Assembly (NCBI GenBank): GCA_003220985.1 | Contig: QHTY01000067.1 | Coordinates: 13,600-22,812 of the forward strand | Length of the DNA stretch: 9,213 nt | From: Gemmatimonadota bacterium | GTDB taxonomy: Bacteria > Gemmatimonadota > Gemmatimonadetes > Gemmatimonadales > GWC2-71-9 | Direction: 5' to 3' | Shown: piece after piece, positions 1 through 4,668 of the stretch | Layout: every line of letters begins with the position of its first letter | Position numbering within the stretch: position 1 is the first letter of the stretch | Translations under genes and position numbers: made by a program | The notes under the pieces: generated by a model | What the model was told of the DNA's origin: nothing | Database searches by the model: none | The model's input: only the letters and a program-made list of their open reading frames with translations

Positions 1-2
1 TG

Positions 3-599
3 CCGGGGCCGTTCCCCTTCCCCGACAGCGCGGCCCCGATTCTCCAAGCGTTCGGCGACGAGCGCGAGGGCCTCGAGTCGCAAGTGAAGAACGGCCCCTA
101 CTCGAACAACGTGGCCAGGGTCTCGGGGACGTTCTCTTTTACAGCGTGGGATATGGGGGCGACGCGCGATTCAGTGAACGGTATCGCGGAGTTCAGCACC
201 CAGGATGGAGCGCATTGGAAGCTGGTGTTGGACCGCGTGCAGACAAAGGACGTCCCGCACCACCCGAGGTTTGGGGGGGTGATCCTGGGGCTCTATTACC
301 ACGGCGTGACACAGGTGCACACGCCCCTCGTGCCGACGATCAACAGTGCCGTCGCGCTGTGGGCCGTCGGGCACCTCTACCGAAATGGGATCGCAGTGAC
401 GGACAACGCCATGGTGCACGTCATGCTCTTGTCGCACACGCGGCGCGAGAGGGATTTCGCGCTCGCCTGCTGGGACTGCTCGAAGAACAAGATCGACGAG
501 CTGCAGCTGCAAATCCTGCCCGGCCCAGGCGAGCCGAAGTTCGACGCTCCGGGCGGGTTTCTGTTTGTCAATTGGGAGCGGTCTACGTCCCGGTCCTGA
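3..599 (+). CDS. Unrecognised protein, 3' part only (5' end outside window)
   Basis: The reading frame is open from the window edge to a TGA at 597-599, giving about 198 residues of a protein whose start is missing. A GTG at position 84 lies inside the frame, but the upstream residues (PGPFPFPDSAAP, then a segment rich in charged residues) look like real protein, so the gene probably begins before the window. The C-terminal part includes the stretch CWDCSKNKIDELQLQI, with two cysteines three apart, followed by a Gly/Pro-rich segment and the ending FLFVNWERSTSRS. I see no signal peptide or membrane segment in the visible part and do not recognise the family. The frame is preferred to overlapping ones because it has normal protein composition, while the competing frames are Arg/Ala-rich. 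It is followed by a strong hairpin, so it probably ends its own transcript. Confidence 0.7.
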   Translation, partial: PGPFPFPDSAAPILQAFGDEREGLESQVKNGPYSNNVARVSGTFSFTAWDMGATRDSVNGIAEFSTQDGAHWKLVLDRVQTKDVPHHPRFGGVILGLYYHGVTQVHTPLVPTINSAVALWAVGHLYRNGIAVTDNAMVHVMLLSHTRRERDFALACWDCSKNKIDELQLQILPGPGEPKFDAPGGFLFVNWERSTSRS

Positions 600-627
600 G
601 AGGGGGACGTGAACCTTACTTTGGTGG

Positions 628-655
628 CGCGCCGGATCACCGTCGATCCGGCGCG
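628..655 (+). terminator. Strong hairpin after the first gene, possible terminator
   Basis: Arms 628-638 (CGCGCCGGATC) and 645-655 (GATCCGGCGCG) are perfect 11-base complements around a 6-base loop. The hairpin sits 28 bases after the first gene's stop and 30 bases before the GH30 start. No U-tract follows, so it is at best a non-canonical terminator or an mRNA-stabilising stem. Confidence 0.5.
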
Positions 656-685
656 TTGACATTGGCGGTCCAGGCGAAAAGTTTC

Positions 686-2128
686 ATGCTGCCCATGCTC
701 GCCGCCCTGGTGCTCGCCCTGTCCGCTTCGCCGACGCAACAACCTGCGGCTCGAGCGCAGGTCCTCGGTAAACGCGTCGTCGTGTACACCACGGCCGACA
801 GCACGAGCCTGCGTTTGACACCCGCCGACACACTGGTCTTCAAGCAAGCCGAGCCGATCACGGAATCGCAAGTGTACGTGTTCGTCGACCCGCGGCGCAC
901 GTTCCAAACGATGATCGGAATCGGGGGCGCGCTGACCGATGCCGCGGCGGAGACATTCGCGAAACTGCCCGCGAACCGGCAGGACGAGCTGATGAGCGCC
1001 TATTACGGCACCGATCGCGGCATCGGGTACACGCTGGCGCGGACGAACATCAACAGCTGCGACTTCTCGAGCGCGAGCTACACCTATGTGACCGAAGGGG
1101 ACAAGGATCTGAGCACGTTCTCCATCGCGCCCGATCTGCGCTACAAGATTCCGTTGATCAAGCGTGCGATGGCGGCGAGCGATAATCGGCTCAAACTGTT
1201 TGCCAGTCCGTGGAGCCCGCCGGCGTACATGAAGGACAACAACGACATGCTGCACGGCGGGCACCTGCGCGCCGAGTATCGCCAGTCCTGGGCCCTCTAC
1301 TACACAAAGTTCATCGAGGGCTATCGGCGTGCCGGTGTGCCCGTCTGGGGAATCACGATTCAGAACGAGCCGATGGCGACCCAGACGTGGGAATCGTGCA
1401 TCTACCAGCCCGAAGCCGAGCGCGATTTTCTGCGCGACTACCTCGGCCCGGTCATGGCCCGGCGCGGGCTCAAGGACGTCAACATCATCGTGTGGGACCA
1501 CAACCGCGATCTGATCGTGCAGCGCGCGCAGACCATCTTCGACGATCCCCGGGCCGCGCAATACGCGTGGGGCATCGGATTTCATTGGTACGAGGACTGG
1601 TCAGGCGGGACGCAGATGTACGACAACGTAGCGCTGGTGAACCGGCTCTATCCCGCCAAGCACATCATCTTCACCGAAGGCACACCCGCGAACTTTGACT
1701 CGACGGCATACGGACGTTGGAGTCTCGGCGAGGCCTACGGGCGCTCGATGATTCACGACTTCAATTCGGGCGCCGAAGGATGGACGGACTGGAATATCCT
1801 GCTCGATGAACGGGGCGGTCCAAATCATGTGGGCAATTACTGCTTCGCACCGATTCATGCCGATACACGTACAGGCCAGCTGATCTACACGAACTCCTAT
1901 TACTACATCGGGCACTTCTCGAAATTCATCCGCCCCGGCGCCAAGCGGATCGCTATCGCGCCGAGCCGCAGCATGCTGCTCGCCACCGGCTTCGTGAACC
2001 CGGACGGACACGTGGCCGTCGTCGTCATGAATCCGACCGCAAAAGCCGGCGAGTATCACCTGCGCGTGGGAAGCGCTGCCGTGACGGTCCGTGCGCCCGC
2101 GCATTCCATTCAGACTGTCGTGTTCTAG
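686..2128 (+). CDS. Secreted GH30 glucosylceramidase-type glycoside hydrolase
   Basis: The 480-residue protein resembles bacterial and animal acid beta-glucosidases (glucocerebrosidase, GH30). The ATG at 686 is chosen because it starts a hydrophobic signal peptide (MLPMLAALVLALSA), with likely cleavage near ARA-Q about residue 25; ATG 695 is the alternative. No clear Shine-Dalgarno is visible. Family landmarks run in the expected order: an FGGALTDA-like start (IGIGGALTDAAAETF), NSCDFSSASYTY, LFASPWSPPAYMK, ITIQNEPMATQTWESC with the predicted acid/base Glu228, GFHWYEDW, FTEGTP with the predicted nucleophile Glu331, GWTDWNILLDERGGPNH, YYIGHFSKFIRPG, and a C-terminal beta-domain (GHVAVVVMNPT). 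All catalytic positions I can judge are intact. The likely reaction is retaining hydrolysis of beta-glucosides, possibly glycolipids, outside the cytoplasm. The exact substrate cannot be read from sequence. It is convergent with the creatininase-family gene. Confidence 0.95.
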   Translation: MLPMLAALVLALSASPTQQPAARAQVLGKRVVVYTTADSTSLRLTPADTLVFKQAEPITESQVYVFVDPRRTFQTMIGIGGALTDAAAETFAKLPANRQDELMSAYYGTDRGIGYTLARTNINSCDFSSASYTYVTEGDKDLSTFSIAPDLRYKIPLIKRAMAASDNRLKLFASPWSPPAYMKDNNDMLHGGHLRAEYRQSWALYYTKFIEGYRRAGVPVWGITIQNEPMATQTWESCIYQPEAERDFLRDYLGPVMARRGLKDVNIIVWDHNRDLIVQRAQTIFDDPRAAQYAWGIGFHWYEDWSGGTQMYDNVALVNRLYPAKHIIFTEGTPANFDSTAYGRWSLGEAYGRSMIHDFNSGAEGWTDWNILLDERGGPNHVGNYCFAPIHADTRTGQLIYTNSYYYIGHFSKFIRPGAKRIAIAPSRSMLLATGFVNPDGHVAVVVMNPTAKAGEYHLRVGSAAVTVRAPAHSIQTVVF

Positions 2129-2169
2129 GGGAGCCGTCCCATGTCGAGGCTCATGAAACCCCCTGAGAG

Positions 2170-3039
2170 CTATTGCGGCGTGTCGAGCGGGTGTTTGCTC
2201 CGATCGTAGAACTCATTTTGCAACCGAAGGCTCTCCGCATCGGCCTTCACCGCCCGGATCGCCCGTACGACCCCGGTGATCCACGTCCTGGCCTCGAACT
2301 CGCCGAGCTCGCGCGACGCCGCGGCACCTTCGCCCGCATAGTGATTAGGGAAACGCGCGTACCACCAGATGCCAGTGTAGAGGCCTTCCGGTAGCGCGGA
2401 CAAGCGCGCTTGATCGGCACCCGATTCCTGTGGCGCGCGATCCAGGTGCACGAGGTCGGGCCGCGCGATCATACTCACCGACGTTTCACTTTCGCCGGCG
2501 TGCATGTCCGTGGCCGGGTTCGATTTGTGCTTCGGCTCGCCCTGACCGCTGCGCATGATTCCCAACGTGTACACGACGTAGTCGTGCGGCGTGTCGAGCT
2601 GCGTCTGCGCGAAATAGGGGAGCAGGCTGTTGTTGCCGCCGTGACCGTTCACGATGATGATCTTCTTGCAACCATTCCGCGCCATCTCGTCGGTCGTCTC
2701 CTGCAGCAGTTGGAGCTGCAGGGGCCGGCTGTAGGCGACGGTACCTGGCTCGTGCTTCGCCTCAAAAATCTGCCCGAAATAGTATTCGGGAAACACGATC
2801 GCGTATTCCTGTTGCGCCGCATTGAGCGCCACGTAGCGCACGTTGAGTAGATCGTTCCCCAGCGGCAGATGCGGCCCATGTTTTTCCATGATGCCGAAGG
2901 GGAGCAGGCAGGTGCCTTGGGCGCGGGTGATGGCGACCTTGAAATCGGCAGCCGTCAGCTCCTCCCAATGCACCGAGAGCTGCGCTGACGCGATCGAGGC
3001 GTAGAGGATGTTGATAGACAGCAGCAGTGACTTACGCAC
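2170..3039 (-). CDS. Secreted creatininase-superfamily amidohydrolase
   Basis: The protein (289 residues from GTG 3039) belongs to the creatininase superfamily of metal-dependent amidohydrolases. The GTG start is preferred because GGGGGA lies 4 bases upstream and because it opens directly into a signal peptide (MRKSLLLSINILYASIASA-Q). An upstream ATG at 3066 adds nine residues but abuts a TACAAT -10-like box (3067-3072), so that codon would probably not be transcribed. Metal-site motifs are LPFGIMEKHGPHLPLGND (Glu52, His54, Asp63), VNGHGGNN (His133) and DMHAGESETS (His180, Glu183). In Pseudomonas creatininase the second motif reads NGHxEN; the Glu there is Gly here, as in the NGHGGN branch of the superfamily, so creatinine itself is not a safe substrate call. 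The N-terminal export signal is notable because characterised members are mostly cytoplasmic. It is convergent with GH30 and divergent from lipoprotein A. Confidence 0.92.
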   Translation of the reverse strand: MRKSLLLSINILYASIASAQLSVHWEELTAADFKVAITRAQGTCLLPFGIMEKHGPHLPLGNDLLNVRYVALNAAQQEYAIVFPEYYFGQIFEAKHEPGTVAYSRPLQLQLLQETTDEMARNGCKKIIIVNGHGGNNSLLPYFAQTQLDTPHDYVVYTLGIMRSGQGEPKHKSNPATDMHAGESETSVSMIARPDLVHLDRAPQESGADQARLSALPEGLYTGIWWYARFPNHYAGEGAAASRELGEFEARTWITGVVRAIRAVKADAESLRLQNEFYDRSKHPLDTPQ

Positions 3040-3066
3040 GTGTTCCCCCGGGATGTGTTCGAGCAT

Positions 3067-3072
3067 ATTGTA
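3067..3072 (-). promoter_or_regulatory. Possible -10 box (TACAAT) for the creatininase-family gene
   Basis: On the minus strand TACAAT matches the sigma-70-type -10 consensus in five of six positions. Transcription would begin roughly at 3060, leaving a leader of about 20 bases with GGGGGA before the GTG at 3039. The -35 region 17 bases upstream (CTTCCA) is poor. The main value of this site is in supporting the GTG start. Confidence 0.4.
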
Positions 3073-3096
3073 TCACTCGTGGGACCTGGTGGAAGG

Positions 3097-3435
3097 ATGC
3101 GAGACGCGCTACTGGCCCTGGCGCTGTTGACTGCTGGGTGCAGTCACGGGGCGAATCGGGCTCCCCCCCAACCCCAAGCGCAGACGACGGTGAGGGTGCG
3201 GAACCAGAGCTCCCTCGACATGGACGTGTTTGTGTTAAACAGCAGTCAGCGCACCCGGCTGGGCATCGTCAGAGGCGTGTCGACGCAGGTGTTTCCGATC
3301 CCGGCCGAATTCGTCAGAATCTCCCCGCAGCTGCGCTTCGAACTGCACGCCATCGGCGGCGGCAGGAACCCACGCACCGAAGCGATCACCGTATTTCCGG
3401 GAGACCACGTCGAGCTAGTAATTCCGCCGCTGTGA
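3097..3435 (+). CDS. Small lipoprotein A (paralogue of lipoprotein B)
   Basis: The 112-residue protein starts with a short lipoprotein signal (MRDALLALALLTAGC) whose lipobox cysteine is Cys15. ATG 3097 is chosen because it aligns exactly with ATG 4330 of lipoprotein B. The reading frame is open further upstream (GTG 3079), but those codons give no better signal. Purine-rich GGTGGAAGG lies directly before the ATG, closer than a normal Shine-Dalgarno. The mature part carries RVRNQSSLDMDVFVL, a Gln-Arg-x-Arg-Leu-Gly motif, LRFELHAIGGG, NPRTE and a C-terminal PGDHVELVIPPL, which suggests a compact all-beta fold. I do not recognise the family. It is divergent from the creatininase-family gene and convergent with the BIG2 lipoprotein, with a hairpin over its stop codon. 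Confidence 0.85.
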   Translation: MRDALLALALLTAGCSHGANRAPPQPQAQTTVRVRNQSSLDMDVFVLNSSQRTRLGIVRGVSTQVFPIPAEFVRISPQLRFELHAIGGGRNPRTEAITVFPGDHVELVIPPL

Positions 3436-3443
3436 AAGCGGCG
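3425..3443. terminator. Hairpin over the stop codon of lipoprotein A
   Basis: CGCCGCT at 3425-3431 and AGCGGCG at 3437-3443 are perfect complements around a 5-base loop that contains the TGA. The convergent gap to the next gene is only 19 bases, so this stem is the only terminator-like structure for either strand. It has no U-tract in either direction. Confidence 0.4.
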
Positions 3444-3454
3444 AGGAGCCGAAT

Positions 3455-4111
3455 CTACTGATGCACCGTGACGACTGCTGTCCCGCTGTACCCTTCGCTG
3501 GTCGCGGTGATCGTCGCAGTGCCAACCGCCGTCGCGCGGATAAAACCGATATCGAAAGCCATGGCGACAGTGGGTGCGCTGGAGGACCACGTGATCGCCC
3601 GGCCGAACACTGTGCTCCCAGTCGAGTCCGTCAGCGTCGCGTAGAGCCTCGTGGTGTCACCAAGGGCGAGGCTGACGGTGGCGGGCGTGACGGCGACCTT
3701 GTTTACAGGCACCGGGGTTGTCGTGACGGTGAAGCTGGCGGTGTCTGCGGGCGTGCCGGTGGGCGTCGTGACAACGAACAGATAGTTGCCGGGCTGCGCC
3801 GGCGATGTGTACGTAATGTAGCGGACGCCGGCGAGTATGCCGTTATTGATGATCGTCCCACCGGTCGTCGACCACTCCAGCGCCGCCGCCGCTCCACTGC
3901 TATCGATGCCCCGCGAAGTGATGACGACGACGGTCAGGGGCGCAGCCTGGAATGGCAGGAGCGAGACGCGGCCTGGCCTGATCTGGATACCCTCTACACG
4001 AGCAATCACGGGTGAGCTCGAGAGGCTACAGCCGAGGAGAAGCGTCCCGGCTATCACCGCACCCAGCTTCATCCGCGCGAGTCGACGCGATAGCTTAAAC
4101 TTGAAGTTCAT
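3455..4111 (-). CDS. BIG2/Ig-like lipoprotein under riboswitch control
   Basis: The 218-residue protein has a basic N-terminus (MNFKFKLSRRLARMK) and a lipobox ending in Cys28 (AGTLLLGC), so it should be exported and lipid-anchored. ATG 4111 is supported by a strong GGGGAGG seven bases upstream; Met14 is an alternative. Residues about 42-133 look like one Ig-type beta domain. Residues about 135-218 match the bacterial Ig-like group 2 pattern: VNKVAVTPATVSLALGDTTRLYATLTDSTG, ITWSSSAPTVA, then AVGTATITATSEGYSGTAVVTV. BIG2 domains usually act in surface adhesion or as structural modules, and no catalytic motif is visible. Its 5' leader carries a GEMM-I riboswitch and terminator, which ties its expression to a cyclic dinucleotide. 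It is convergent with lipoprotein A and divergent from lipoprotein B. Confidence 0.92.
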   Translation of the reverse strand: MNFKFKLSRRLARMKLGAVIAGTLLLGCSLSSSPVIARVEGIQIRPGRVSLLPFQAAPLTVVVITSRGIDSSGAAAALEWSTTGGTIINNGILAGVRYITYTSPAQPGNYLFVVTTPTGTPADTASFTVTTTPVPVNKVAVTPATVSLALGDTTRLYATLTDSTGSTVFGRAITWSSSAPTVAMAFDIGFIRATAVGTATITATSEGYSGTAVVTVHQ

Positions 4112-4117
4112 GGCTCA

Positions 4118-4124
4118 ACCTCCC
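4118..4124 (-). promoter_or_regulatory. Strong Shine-Dalgarno of the BIG2 gene
   Basis: On the minus strand GGGGAGG lies about seven bases before ATG 4111 and immediately follows the terminator U-tract. This placement means any transcript that reads past the terminator is well translated. Confidence 0.75.
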
Positions 4125-4125
4125 C

Positions 4126-4162
4126 AAAAAACAAAAAGCCGCCAGCGTGCCTTGCTGGCGGC
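4126..4162 (-). terminator. Intrinsic terminator of the riboswitch leader
   Basis: Reading the minus strand, arm GCCGCCAGC (4162-4154) pairs perfectly with GCTGGCGGC (4146-4138) around a 7-base loop, followed by TTTTTGTTTTTT (4137-4126). This is a textbook rho-independent terminator placed between an aptamer and its gene's Shine-Dalgarno, which is the normal architecture of a transcriptional riboswitch. Confidence 0.92.
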
Positions 4163-4176
4163 CAGGCGAGCAAGGC
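4149..4176 (-). promoter_or_regulatory. Predicted antiterminator stem
   Basis: On the minus strand GCCTTGCT (4176-4169) and AGCAAGGC (4156-4149) are perfect 8-base complements with a 12-base loop. The 3' arm uses bases of the terminator's 5' arm and loop, so the two stems cannot coexist. The 5' arm begins within the aptamer's closing helix (GCC, 4176-4174), linking ligand binding to the choice of stem. Confidence 0.6.
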
Positions 4177-4246
4177 GGTTAACCTACCGTAGCCCCGTGG
4201 CTCTGCGTCACCGTCTTTCGACGGTTTTGCTCTGAGCAGCACCAGC
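4174..4246 (-). promoter_or_regulatory. GEMM-I cyclic-dinucleotide riboswitch aptamer (A20 variant)
   Basis: The minus-strand leader matches GEMM-I by eye. In order: GGU of the closing helix P1 (4243-4241); a 7-base spacer equal in length to that in Vibrio Vc2; AGAGC (4233-4229); then AAAACC and the P2 hairpin CCGUC-GAAA-GACGG with its GAAA tetraloop at 4219-4216. These are followed by GGUGACGCAGAGCCACGGG, close to the family's GGUGACGCAAAGCC core, then GGUAGGUUAACC, whose ACC closes P1. The P3 arm is short and its pairing is unclear, and the 3' segment is a few bases shorter than usual. The base equivalent to Vc2 G20 (plus-strand position 4231) is A, as in the GEMM-Ib group that prefers 3',3'-cGAMP. 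Family assignment is firm; the ligand is inferred. Confidence 0.87.
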
Positions 4247-4251
4247 AAACG

Positions 4252-4265
4252 TGGCGCATGCGCCA
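4252..4265. promoter_or_regulatory. 14-bp perfect palindrome, possible operator
   Basis: TGGCGCATGCGCCA is identical to its reverse complement and has no spacer. It sits just upstream of the riboswitch aptamer in the divergent gap, so it is well placed as a dimeric regulator site. No regulator is encoded in the window. Confidence 0.4.
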
Positions 4266-4274
4266 GGACTCCGG

Positions 4275-4290
4275 TGTGAGCGGCGTCACA
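4275..4290. promoter_or_regulatory. CRP/FNR-type dyad (TGTGA-N6-TCACA)
   Basis: The site is an exact match to the half-sites and spacing of the E. coli CRP consensus, with one further matching pair outside (G4274/C4291). It lies between the divergent BIG2 leader and lipoprotein B, centred about 45 bases before the latter's start codon. CRP-family proteins of many phyla use similar sites, and some respond to c-di-GMP rather than cAMP. No clear -10/-35 pair is visible for either direction, so activation or repression cannot be assigned. Confidence 0.5.
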
Positions 4291-4320
4291 CACGTGCGGG
4301 GGAAGCCCTAAACAGACGCG

Positions 4321-4325
4321 GGAGG
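4321..4325 (+). promoter_or_regulatory. Shine-Dalgarno of lipoprotein B
   Basis: GGAGG (preceded by a further G) lies one base before ATG 4327 and four bases before ATG 4330. The spacing favours ATG 4330, which also aligns with the start of lipoprotein A. Confidence 0.65.
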
Positions 4326-4329
4326 AATG

Positions 4330-4668
4330 ATGAGAGGCGTGCTTCTAGCCTTGGCGATGCTCAGCGGGGCGTGCGGCCACGGGGCAAGATCCGGCATGCC
4401 CGAACCGCTGCCGGTGACCACGCTACGGGTGCGAAATCAGAACTTTCTCGACATGGACGTTTTTGTGTTGCGGTATGGACAACGCATCCGGCTCGGCATG
4501 GTCACGGGTCTATCGACGCAGCTGTTCACGCTGCGTGACGACATCGTCCGAAGCTCCCCCGAACTCCGCTTCGAACTGCACCCCATCGGTGGTCGCGGTA
4601 ATCCGCGCACCGAGACGATCTCGGTCCAGCCGGGAGACGAGGTCGAACTGACGATCTCGCCGTTGTGA
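4330..4668 (+). CDS. Small lipoprotein B (paralogue of lipoprotein A)
   Basis: The 112-residue protein (or 113 from ATG 4327) has a lipoprotein signal MRGVLLALAMLSGAC with Cys15 as the lipobox cysteine. It aligns to lipoprotein A over its full length without gaps, with about 69 of 112 residues identical by hand count. Shared blocks are RVRNQ, LDMDVFVL, LRFELH, NPRTE and PGD-VEL. The regions that differ most are just after the lipid anchor (about 20-29) and mid-protein (about 66-72). Its TGA overlaps the GTG of the GHL10 gene (GTGA), so the two are probably translated in a coupled way. It is transcribed divergently from the riboswitch leader, downstream of the CRP-type dyad. Function is unknown; the conserved core may bind a surface partner, but nothing in the sequence proves this. 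Confidence 0.88.
   Translation: MRGVLLALAMLSGACGHGARSGMPEPLPVTTLRVRNQNFLDMDVFVLRYGQRIRLGMVTGLSTQLFTLRDDIVRSSPELRFELHPIGGRGNPRTETISVQPGDEVELTISPL

Noticed and set aside
656..661. TTGACA resembling a -35 box before GH30
   Set aside because: No acceptable -10 box lies 16-18 bases downstream, and the start codon would be too close to the transcription start.
146..685. Long upstream extension of the GH30 reading frame, giving a 660-residue protein
   Set aside because: It overlaps the first gene in another frame and is Arg/Pro/Ala-rich. The signal peptide and GH30 homology begin at 686.
377..1585. 402-residue open frame on the minus strand
   Set aside because: It is antisense to the GH30 gene with composition typical of a high-GC shadow frame and shows no recognisable domain.
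2131..2152. GAGCC/GGCTC hairpin between the convergent GH30 and creatininase-family genes
   Set aside because: Only five base pairs with a 12-base loop and no U-tract, so it is too weak to call a terminator.
3040..3066. ATG 3066 as start of the creatininase-family gene
   Set aside because: It directly follows a TACAAT -10-like box and has no Shine-Dalgarno, while GTG 3039 has both a ribosome site and a cleaner signal peptide.
3461..4015. Plus-strand open frame across the BIG2 gene
   Set aside because: It is Arg/Gly-rich, lacks a ribosome site and lies antisense to a gene with a clear lipobox and BIG2 pattern.
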